Made by a program: the position numbers and the translations under genes. From Xenopus tropicalis (Eukaryota > Chordata > Amphibia > Anura > Pipidae), in the NCBI RefSeq assembly GCF_000004195.4, contig NC_030681.2:91519681-91583680 (forward strand): a stretch of 64,000 nt of DNA. The letters run 5' to 3'. How positions within the stretch are numbered: position 1 is the stretch's first letter; each line of letters begins with the position of its first letter. This document shows, one piece after another, positions 48,201-60,500 of the stretch. The notes below the pieces were generated by a model that was not told the origin of the DNA, did not search any database, and saw only the letters and a program-made list of their open reading frames with translations.

Positions 48201-51200
48201 GAAAAAATACCAGTAATTCAAAAAATTACTTGTAACCACCCATGTGCAATAAAAAGCAGTAAGTTTGCCCAGGTGCAGTAACCCACAGCAACCAATAAGA
48301 TGCTTGCTTTTAAACAGATGGCCAGTAGATGCTATCTGCTGATTGGTTGCTATGGGTTACTGCCCCTGGGCAAACTTAGCATTACATTACACCATAGGTG
48401 CTTAAAAAGGAAAGCATTTTATTTTTATTTGCATTTTATTGTGTACATAGAGGATATTGAATTAAAACAGTTATATAATGAACAGCATATATCCGTAAGA
48501 GAAAACTGAAAGAAGAGAAGAAAGTTACTTCCACATCTGGTGAATAGTAGGACCGAAGAGTGAAAAGACATTTTACCATGTATTATGGTTTATGTATGAC
48601 CTGTATAAAGTTCATATTGACCTTTTGTAGTGCATGGTGGCTGTTATTTTAAAAAAAAATTGGTCTAAAATGCAAGAGTAGATGAGGTCTCAGTATTCGG
48701 AAAAGAGTAGGTATACCAAGGTTCCCATAGTGTCATGAATTTCTTATGTTTATCCGTACGTATACTGGTTAGCCTAAATGAATAGATTTTTTATAAAAAT
48801 TCATTGTTATGTTTGTTCTCTGTTACCTACCTTTACTAATACTGTTTGGGTTGCAGAATCTGAAAATCCCAGAGCGTTGGCTTGTACAGTGAGAGACATC
48901 TCACCAAGTTTCGTAGGATTTATAGGAAATAGCACCTCCTTTGATCCATTACTTTGTATGAAGACACTTCTTTGTCCTGGTACACTATTTGTATTGTTAT
49001 CTGGAATAATTATTTCAAAGGAGCTACTAGGTTCCAATTTCAAGGTCGCCTAAAATATAAATGGGCTATTACTGAAAATATAAAATTGTGTTTGAATAAC
49101 GGTTATACAATTTATAGAGAGCTACTTGGATATGCAGCACTGTACAATTTTACAATGTAGAAATGTATACACAGGGAAGGACAAGTATTATAATAAATAA
49201 TATATATACAGAGATTAAAGGAAGAGTAACACCAAAAAATTAAATTGTTTTAGAGTAATTAAAATATAATTTACTGTTGCCCTGCATGGGTAAAACTGGT
49301 GTGTTTGCTTCAGGAACCTTACTATAGTTTATATAAATAAGCTGCTGTGTAGCCATGGGGCCACCATTCAAGCTGGAAAAAAGAAGAAAAGGCACAGGTT
49401 ACATAGTAGATAAGACACCATTGTATTCTACGTGGTTTATCTGTTAAATGCTATACAACTGTATGGATTCCAAGATTTGGGCCCCTTAGGTGGGTTCCCC
49501 TGTAGACAGGCACCAGAGGGTGGCCTTTTTGGGTTATGGACTCCTAAAGGTGGTCCTGGCTGTGTGTATGAAAAGGGAGTTTCCCTGCAGTTCCAGCAGC
49601 AACCACTAGGCAGTGTGCTGCAATATAAAATGGGATGGCACACATGCTGTGTGAGTGTTTAGAAAGGGCAGTTGGAAGCCCCTTCAGGAGGTATCAAGGT
49701 TAAGACCTCATCGCCGGAGTTCAGGGATATTAAGTGGTTAACTCAGGTGGTACCAAGGTACCACACAGTGGAGATTTCCTAAGCAAGGGGTACTGGGGAG
49801 AGCCCTCAGGGAGTGTCGTCTGGCGGGAGTACCAGGGAGAGCCCTAAGAGAGGGTCTTCTGGCATGAGGTGGGAGGTCCCAAAGAGGGTATTCTGGCGGG
49901 AGTACCAAGGGAAGTAAGGGGAGAATACCTGAACTGCCTATCATATTTCTGGATACCCTGTGTGCATTCAATAAACAAGTTATTTGGTTATTCAGCACAT
50001 CCAGTCTCCTGGTCTATTCCTCACAGAGTGGATCCTCAAATGCCTGGTAAGCAGCTACGCCAAGGAGGGCAAGGTACTGGGAGTTGCAGGGAGTCCCTGC
50101 CCAAGGAGGACTGTACAGAGTTTCCCAGGGAGGGGTGTTACAGTTCAACCTGTCCCTACCCTGGGTGGAGGCACGCCAATATATAAAGTATACATGCGTG
50201 TTAGAAGTAAAGCCATAGCCAAAAGTTGGCTACATAACGTTGTTATGTCTGAATCTTTCTGTGTATGCTTATGGTAAGATGTGCATATTTAGCCTGCAGT
50301 GGAGATCCAACTTTATTCACTGTACAGTTCCTGTTTCCTTTCGCTGCTCCTTCTTCATATCATAGTTGCCCACCTTCCCAGCCTGCCTCTCTGCCTTAAA
50401 GGTACACTGTAACTTAAACATGCAAATATTACAAACCTGTGCCATTTTCTCCTTTTAAATGGCTGCCCCCATGGTTATACAATAGTGTTTTTATATAAAC
50501 TATAGTAGGGGTTCTGAAGCAAACACAAATGTTACCAGTGCAGGGCAACAGAACATTATAGTTTATTTTCTTTAATATATTCTTTAATATATTTTCAGCT
50601 AAATTTTCATGACCATGCCCAATATTATGACCAAACTCCCTTAATACCACTACCATTTTACAAAATTTTGGGGTCTTGTTTTATGTGTTATTATAGTTTT
50701 GCCAATGAAGCTGAAATTGCCCTTTAAGCTGCAAATCTCAGTTCCCCCAAGAGACCTGTTTATCCTATTATTTACAATTGTATTTAAGTGCAGGTGTTGA
50801 GTATTCTGGACTCTCTGCCAAAAGCCTACTTATCTAATTATCTAATGTAAGTGGATCTGTATATGATGGATTTGTATGATAGCCAGGCACCTTTTGCTGC
50901 AATTTCATATTTTTATTATTTTTGAATCCAAAATATTTAGTAATTTAACAATTACTACCATGTAAAAAGGAAATTATGATGTCACTTTTGTAATTTGCTT
51001 GTACATAAAAAAATAAGGTAAAGGTGGAGCATGTACCTGAAAGTCTGTTGCTATGTAGGTCTCCAGGGTAACTTTTAAAATAAAATTTTCACCTCTGATT
51101 ACAGTCCGGGGAGCATTCAGGGTCAGAAGAAGAGGCTGGAAAGCTTCAAGCTGCAGAAAATAATATAGCATCAACAGAAATGAAGTACAAACAAATACTG

Positions 51201-54200
51201 ATACAGCCAAATAACTGCTTCCTGTGTACTCTAGACTGTGTCTAACACAGTCTATGATACAGTAAAAAATAGCTGAAAAGCTTTAAAAAATATTTTTAAA
51301 ATATCGAATACGTGAAAAAGTACTGTATATTGTGCAATATTTATGTCAGTTGTGAGCGACAAAAAGACTGATCTCTTAGGCCTAAATTGAACATTACATG
51401 CTAAATAGTTACCGTATATACTCGAGTATAAGCCGAGTTTTTCAGAACTAAAAATGTGCTGGGGAGGTGCGCGCACCGAGCACGTTCAGTGCGCCAGAGT
51501 CAGCCAGAGGCGCAACGGCAGGTATGCACACAAGTGGAGGGAGGGAGGGAGGTATGAACCTAGAAACCAGCCTCCAGCTAGTGCTCGATCATATATTCCG
51601 TTCTTCTGACTTTCAAAACTCAGGCACAAAAATACATTTTCGATTCTCATTAAGATGTTCCAGGTAAAATATAGCCAGGGATCATCTGACATTACTGGGA
51701 TACACTGACTCTGCAGAGAAACACTATCCCTTATGTAGGTTCCATGGTATGTGGTCATGGGCAAACCACCACATCCCTACAGCTAATTTTTACTATATTT
51801 TTGGTATATCTTATATAGGTGTTTCCCAGTTCCTGAAATGAAGGATGCATATTTTATTTCAGTGTGATATAGGTAGGCTTTTTTGGTAAAACATAGCACC
51901 CCCATACCACCCATTGCAGGAAGTAAGAAGGAAACAAACTGAATAACTGAAAATGGATAGGATAATAAATGTCACCTCAGCCTGGTTAGACCTCCATGAA
52001 CAGAGGCACAGGCTTGGAAAAGTCTGTCTGTGCTACCTCATGAAGAGTAAAGGCATTAACTTGCTAATGTACCCAGTGTGACTCACAATTTATGTGCTGG
52101 AGTTTCACAACGTGCCACTTATCCACAAAGCTTCCATTCAGTGTTCCAGAATGCGCACAACGGCAGGTATGCACGCAAGTGGAGGGAGGGAGGTATGAAC
52201 GTACAGGTGGAGGGATGTAGGTATGAACGGACACAGGTGGAGGGAGGGAGGTATGAACGGACACAAGTGGAGGGAGGGAGGTATGAACGGACACAAGTGG
52301 AGGGAGTGTGGGTTGCGTGCAACGAGCGCGTTACATCTGCACATCCATCTGCACAACGAGCCAGATTCAGTAATTGGTACAATAACTTGTTATTTACAAA
52401 AATTAAATTTGTACTAAGTCCAGCATCAAGAATTATTTTGCCCTTGTAACTACTATTGTAGTATTGTGGTGGGACTTGTACACTGGGGTCCAAGTACTTG
52501 ATACTTAGTATGGCAGCTTCCTTAGCCTTCCCAAACTTGCTTTTGTCTGCTGCTGTAGCATTTTTCTTTCCCTAAAGTTATCTATTTATTTATCTGTTAT
52601 TTGTTTGATTATTGAAACTTAGCAGTAGCAGTTGCATTTCCCACTCTAGGCTTATACTCAAATCAATAAGTTTTTCCAGTTTTTTTAGGTAAAATTAGGT
52701 ACGTCGGCTTATATTCGGATCGGGTTATACTCGAGTATATACGGTATACTAAAATTCTCCTCTATGTCTATAAGGAGGCAAAATAAAGATTTTTGTAATG
52801 TAAAAAGTTGGGCAAGTCTGTTGGTCCAATGAGAAGTGAGTATTTTGGGGTAGGGCCCAAGGCGACTGTGCGCAAGGTAGGGAATTGTAACGTTCAGGTG
52901 TAGGTTAGAGGAGAACTTATGGGTAAAACAGAGGAGGAAGCAGAGGAGGCCCCTGTATGGTTAACGGCACTCTGCCTGTGGTTTCCTAGAGGGGCCTTGG
53001 AGGCTTCTGGAATGGAAAGCTGTGTGAGCAACAGAGGTCTGTAACCCGCCTCCCTTGCTTGGTATTTCACACACCTTCTTCACAGGTTAGACTAGTGTGA
53101 CAGTACCCCAATGACTAACACCCAAAAAATTTACACAAACGCTTCACACAAAGCTGCCACCATTCTCATATTTCACACTGGTGATGAGAGATTTCAATCA
53201 CTCTAGTAGTAAAATTGTTAATGTAATTGAAACATACACTCTTCCTAGCAGCAGTCAAATGGTTAATCAGCATGGAGAGGGCTAAAGCACACATTAACAC
53301 ACTTTCAAGCTGGGGCTCTTTTAGAGCAGTGCTGCCCTCGATGCGGCCCTCGACCCCCCTCTGTGTGGCCCCCCCCACCTGTCTGGCTGCTTTGATGGCT
53401 TACCTTTTGTTAGCTTTAAATGATATCAGTACTGAGATTAACTGCCCCCCCTACATTGTTCTCACCTCAGATTCAGGCTGTAATCCCTCTGTATTGTTTA
53501 AATATGTAATCCCCTGTGTTGTTCACACCTTTTAATCTTTGCATTGTTCACCCCCTGCAGTGTTCACACCTCAGGCTGTAATCACCCACATTGTTCACCT
53601 CTTCACACCTCAGACATTGTATTTACTGCCTGGCCTATGCTGCCTGTGTATAGGCAGCATAGGGTAGGCAGAGTAGGGCACACACAGGCAGCATAGGGCA
53701 GGGAGGGTATGGCACCCACAGGCAGCATAGGACAGGCAGAGTATGGCACACACCGGCAGCATAGGACAGGCAGAGTATGGCACACACCGGCAGCATAGGA
53801 CAGGCAGAGTGCTGCCTGTGTGTGCCATACTCTGCCTACCCTATGCTGCCTGTGGGAGGTGAAACTGGCAAGGGTTTGTTCTGGGAGTTTGTTAGCAGTT
53901 GGAAATAGCCATTAAATGGTCCCTAAGGTGTGTAATTATATGCTGGGGGTTGCTGTGCTATCCATAGGGAAGGAGGAGGCATATGGTGTGTCTTAATATG
54001 ACATAATATAATTCTTTAACATATGAATGATGGTTGATATCCCTGCAGCGACCATTGTGATAAAATAGGTGTGGTTTGAAGTGGGTGTGGTTTAAATGGG
54101 GGAGTGGCCAAAACTGGCTTCCATTAGCGGCTCTCCACCATGTGTGCAAGAGAAATTCCGTCCCTTGGCACCGCAGAAGTTGGACAGCACTGTTTAAGAG

Positions 54201-57200
54201 CATCAAGGACACAATTTATTACATTTTATATTCAATAAAATAAAAGGTATAACAGTGCATATGTACAAAAAGATGTTATAAAACATAGATTAAAATAAAC
54301 AGCTTATAAATAAAAGGAAAAAAAACTAAAAACTATACTCTTACCCAAAAATATAGAATTTTTCCTGGTCCTGGAGGCAAGGGGAAACAAACGAGATAAA
54401 CTCCCAACCAAAACTGATCCTCCAAACTTAATCCAATTTTTAATCAAAAAAGCTGACTATTTATCAGAAATTTCAGGGACATCGGGTAACTCTACACTCC
54501 TCCCTCAGGAATGCAAGGGGCATGGCCTAGCAGGACACAGCTTAAGTTTTTATAACCTCCTGTGATAGTGTACTGGACAAGAATATAATGACAATAACTT
54601 CTGATAGGAACATAGGAGAGAAATTATATTACATTCATGGGTCATAGTTTCTCCTACTGATTCCATACAGACCAAACATAACAACTGTGTGAGCTGCCCC
54701 TGCCCAGGGTTTTTAAAGGAAAAGTAACACTAAAAATTCTATTCTACCCTCCCCCAATAATTGCCCTATCCTGAAAACCATTTGTTATTTTGAATGCTTT
54801 AGAAGAAAATACCTGTTAAACTTGGCTTCTGGTCATTTGAACAAAGGCGATACGGCAATGCCAGGAAAGTATCAGGGGATGCATCAACTATGGGGCGATC
54901 AATTGATCGAGCCTAGCCTGACTCCTTCCTAGGCTCGATCAATCGATTGTAGCATTGTGGACGCTTCCCCTGAAACTTTCCCCTGCATCGCCGTATCGCC
55001 TTTGTTCAAATGACCGGAAGCCAAGTTTTTTACAGGTATTTTCTACTAAAGCATTCAAAATAACAAATGGTTTTCAGGATAGGGCAATTATTGGGGAGGG
55101 TAAAATAGATTTTTTAGTTAAAAATTTTTAGTGTTACTTTTCCTTTAAGAACAGTAACTAAATTGTGGTGTTTAAGCTAGACAGGAAAGAGCACATGATA
55201 ATTATTATAGTTTGCATAGTATATACAACACACAGATCTGCCACATGCAAGTTATTATACCTGAATCATGCTCACTGTCATTGCTGACTGTTTTGACACT
55301 GCAAACTGAAATGCCCATTACACTTTATAAAGACCTGCTTGAAGGTAGTGATTTTTGCACAAACAACACAACTCAATCTTTTCTCTGAGATGATGTGTTA
55401 TAGGTTCCCCTTTTTTGTACTTTACATTACAGCACTGTAACCAGTAAAAATATATATTACAGGTATGGAACCTGTTATCCAGAGTGCTCAGTACCTAGGA
55501 TTATCTGTAATGTAGATCTCTGCACATTAAGCCTACTAAAAAAATCATCTAAATATTATATAAACAAAATAGGTTTGTTTTGCCTAAAATAAGGATAAAT
55601 TATATCTTAGTTGAGTTCAAGTACAAGGTACAGTTTTATTATTACAGAGAAAAGGGAAACTAGCAGTTATGCAGGTTATATATACTGTAGGCATTAAGGT
55701 TTAACTTGATAGACGTCTTTTTTCAACCTAACTTACTATGATACTGTAAAGAATTTGAACCCTGCATGGCTTGCTCAGTGGCTGTGCAGGTAACTGTCAA
55801 CCACAGGAGACTGAGCTCCTGGTGTGCCATTATTTTTCTGGGAGTTCCTTGTAGCCTTATTCTCCCGCCTTTTGCCAGGTGTTGGCAGTTATTAATTTTG
55901 TTCTCTTTAAAAGGTCCCTCCCCCATTTGGTCCTGGCTGGATCATTTTGTTAATCTTGTTCTTTAGAAGATTGTTCCTGAACCTGTATCCTGTTTTGTTC
56001 CACCATTATGATGCGAAGTGCTGTTCCTGATTTCTTGGTAATCTGTGTTCCTGTACCTTGAGTTTCTAGTAAAGTTTTGCGCTCAAGAGTCTTTGTTCCT
56101 GTTTCCTGGTAACCTGTAACCCCTAACCTGCTTGATACCTAGGCATGGTGCTCCAAACTAATGGTGTGAACCCATACCGCCATGACCTCCCTAACAGTTA
56201 CCATGTACAAAATTTTGAATTATTTGAAAAAAATTGAATCTATGGTAGATGCCTTCCTGCATTTTGGAACTTTCTGGATAATGGGTTTCGGGATAATTGA
56301 TCCCATACCTGTATAGTTAAATTCAGAGTTCTATAAAACATCGGATCGGCCATGGATGAGTAAGGGAATGCTAGTGTGGAATCGATGTAGCATAAAAACA
56401 ACAAAGCACTGTTTTGGCCTGGCACAAATAGAATGATACAGTTTTAAGGGTTCTTCCCAAATCCTAGCAGCTAACTATGTTTTTATATTTAATGGAATAA
56501 AGAACACCTTTTTTTTTTAGAGAAAAGAGTGCAAAACAGATTAACAAAGATAGTTACAGGGAGATACTACAATACCTCAGGATATTGCTCTGACACTACT
56601 AGACCAAGTTCTTCTGAAATCACAAAAGCACTGGCCACCCAAGTCATAAATTTAAGAGGTACAGTTACTTGCAGGCTAGAATTTGCTCCAGAGCTGCAAA
56701 AGAGAAACAAAAAATAATAATAATCATTGTAATTCTAAACATAATTATATGTACTATATTTTGCATATTTTATTTTATACAGGTATGGGACCCGTTATCC
56801 AGAATGCGCGAGACCTGGGGAATGCCGGCTAATGGGTCTTTTCATAATTCAGATCTCCTACCTTAAGTCTGCTCAAAAAATTATTTAAACAGTAATTAAA
56901 CCCTTTTAATAGGATTGTTTGGGCTCCAATAAGGATTAATTAGATCTTAGTTGGGATCAAGTACAAGGTACTGTTTTAGTATTACAGAGAAAACCATTTT
57001 TAAAATTGTGAATTATTTGATTAAAATGAAGTCAATAGGAGATGGCCTTTCCGTAAATTCAGAACTTTCTGGATAATGGGTTTCCGGATAATGGGTCCAA
57101 TACCTGTATTGCTTAACCTTCCATTCAGTCTGTCTGTTATTCTTCCAGTCTGTCATTCTAGCCACTGCCTGGTTGCTATGTTTTGTGATCCTCCATCCAC

Positions 57201-57498
57201 TAATGGAGTAATGTGATAAAAGTCTTAAGTTTGTCCACGCCTAGTAATATGCAGCAACCAAATAGATGTTTGCTTTCAAATGGAAGCATTTTGTAATCTT
57301 AAATTTAGCATTATTGTTATCTTGTACATATCTTGTACTGTACTCAAAAGTGTTCATACACAAACACAAATATAAAACAAAAGTGAGACATCTATGTATC
57401 AGTATGCATAAGTAACTTATATATTTTTAACACTGTAAATACAGTAAATCTGTTTTGGTATTCTGTGAGTACTGGTAAGTGCTGGTGAATAAGTGCTG

Positions 57499-57557
<59 letters not shown>

Positions 57558-60500
57558 TTCTAACGTTTCGCTCACACTTACCTTGACCTTTCTCAAGGGA
57601 ACACTTAGTTTTTTTTTCAACAAGACCTGTTGAGTGCAATGCTCTCTATCCAAAATCATCTAAAAAATGATATTTTCGATATTCAAGGGTGTGTAGTATA
57701 AGCATAGTTGCCTTGAGAAAGGTCCCGATGTGGACTGAAACGTGTTTATGCTGTTTTAAAAATACAAGAGATCTCGGTGTTGCTGGTCATTTCTACAGTA
57801 TTGGAACCATGCACCCAAAGTATACTTGTGTGTATATATATATTTATAAATGCACTGGAACAAGGCCAGCAGTCCTAGGATTTAAAGAATTGTGAGCAAA
57901 ATGTAAATGCAAAAATAGAAAGGTTTATTACTCGACGTTTCAGTCTCACACAGAAACCTTACACCTATATACACTTATATACACCCATATACACTCTTTA
58001 TATACACTTATATACACCCATATACACACAACTTTTACACATGTATACACAAACACTTTTTTTTAATTTATTTATTTATTTTACCACTTTGTTTTTAGTT
58101 TCTTTTCCTTAAAAACTGTTTAGTATGACAGCGTGACTATTGGATAAGATATTCTGACCACTAATTACGCTGTTGTGTGACTTATTTTGTTGTTTCACTA
58201 ATTTGCACAATTTTTGTGGTTTTATTGCATTTTTATCCCTGTATTAGTATTCCTGATCTGTTTTTAGCATAGCTTTGCCATGTGTAACTTTGGTGTAGAA
58301 AAATAACTTTACCTATTTTGAATTCCTCAGAATGTGTACTTTCCAAAAATATATGGTTTTCTGTGGGTCTCTGTATAGTTAGGGGGGGTTACAGCATATA
58401 ATACGCTGTCAGGGGGCTCTGTATGCAAAAGCTGAGTTGGCAGGCGAGAAATCCATATGCGCTATTTTCATTTTGGGGTCAGTACACACTACAGACTTGG
58501 GTATATCTATGCATATTGGGCATCAAACTGTTCAGTAGGCCTTCGGTGTTCCTATTTGGGGTGATTTGTCTTTGTATACAAGAAACTGTGTGAGATAAAT
58601 GTGGCAAATTGCAACATTTTTAGGCAATTTTCTGAAATGTCATAAAAACCAATAACTTTAGGGAAGCTTTGCAGATTGGTACTTTGGTGTAGAAAGGACT
58701 CTTTACCCAAGTTGGATTTGTCAGAATGTGTACTTTCCAAAAAATATGGTTTTCTGGGTTTTTCTCTATAGTTTAGGGGTGTTACAGCACATAATACGCT
58801 GACAGGGGGCTCTGTGTGCAAAAGCTGAGTTGGCAGGCGGGAAATCCATATGCGCTATTTTCATTTTGGGGTCAGTACATACCACAGACTTTGGTATATC
58901 TATGCATAGTGGGCATCAAACTGTTCAGTAGACCTCTGGTGTTTCTATTGGGGGTGATTTGCCATTGTATGCAAGATATTGTGTGAGATAAATGCGGCAA
59001 ACTGCAACATTTTTAGGCGATTTTCTAAATTTTGGGGAAATCTGCAAACTTAGAAAAGCTTTACAGCTTGGTACTTTGGAGTAAAAGGAAATGTGTACCC
59101 ATTATATATTCGAGGGAATGTGTACTTTCCAAAAATATATGGCTTTCTGGGGTGAGCATACTTTTTGTAGCATTATCCCACATAAAGGATGTAGATGTGT
59201 TGATTTTCTGAAATTACACATCATATGGGGGTATGTTCTCATTAGGGCCCCTACATGCCACATACTTAGGTAAACCTATACATATTGGGCATCAAACTGT
59301 TCAGTGGACCCCTGGCATTCAAATTCAGGGTGTTTTACCTTGATTCCTAATGCTATGTGGGAGATAAGATGCTGCAAAGTGGAAGCTTTTGAGCGGATTT
59401 TTGGAAAAATCATCAAAATTGCTAACTTTAGAAATGATTTGTGGCTTGGTACTTTGGCGTAGAAAGACATGGGTACCCATTTTAGATTCGGGGGAAAGTG
59501 TACTTTCCAAAAATATATGACTTTCTGGGGTGAGCGTACTTTTTACTAGCTTTATCCCACATATAATGATGTAAATGTGTTGATTTTGCTGGAGCTGAAA
59601 TGATAGATCATATGGGGGTATGTTCACATTGGGGCTCCTACATGCCACATACTTAGCTAAACCTATACATATTGGGCATCAAACTGTTCAGTGGACCCCT
59701 GGCGTTCATATTTAGGGTGTTTTATTTTGTTACTTTATGACCTGTAGGAGATAAGATACTATAGACTGGAAGCTTTGAAGCGATTTTTTGAAAACTTCAC
59801 AAATTTTGATAAAAACCTATAACTTTAGGAAAGCATTGCGACTTGATAGTTTGGAGTAGACAGACAATTGTGCCTACTCTGGGTTCCCCAGAATCTGTTC
59901 TTTCCAGAAATGTGTAATTTTCTGGGATAAACCTTTCTTTTAGTGGAAGTTTTGGCCTTGAAATCTAAAGTATGCAGCTTTCTGAAGCAGTGCTTTGGAA
60001 ATTTGGTAGTGTACTGCTGGGAGTTTTTGACCTACTGAAGTGAGAAATCTCCATAAAACTATATATATTTGGTATTGGCACGTTCAGGAGACATGGGATT
60101 TTTTAAATTAGTTGTAGGAGTTATAGGAGTTATAGGAGACATAGGACTTTTTAAATTAGTTGTATTTTTGTGCATAAAATAATTTTTGTTTCTGGTATGT
60201 GTGTTTATATTATGTAAAATGTGATTTTTTTTAAATTTTGTAGACATTTAGAAGCCTATATCTTGTTACAGAATTGGAATGACTCCAAAATTCTACCATA
60301 TTTTGAAAGCTTAGGTTGTCCTACAAAAAAACAATATATTGTTTTCCTGGGTAAACTAAAAGTCCCCCCAAGGAAAGGCCCCTAAAAGTGAAACAGTGCA
60401 AAATGTTCAAAAACTGTCTGGCAGTAGAAGTTCCACTTTGGTCCAAAACGGCTGGCAGTGAAAGGGTTAAACACTCAAGAGGAGTTTTGGCGCCAAAACA

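Noticed and set aside
57417..57659. Frames with Tyr-Ile repeats
   Set aside because: They are the translation of the TA microsatellite.
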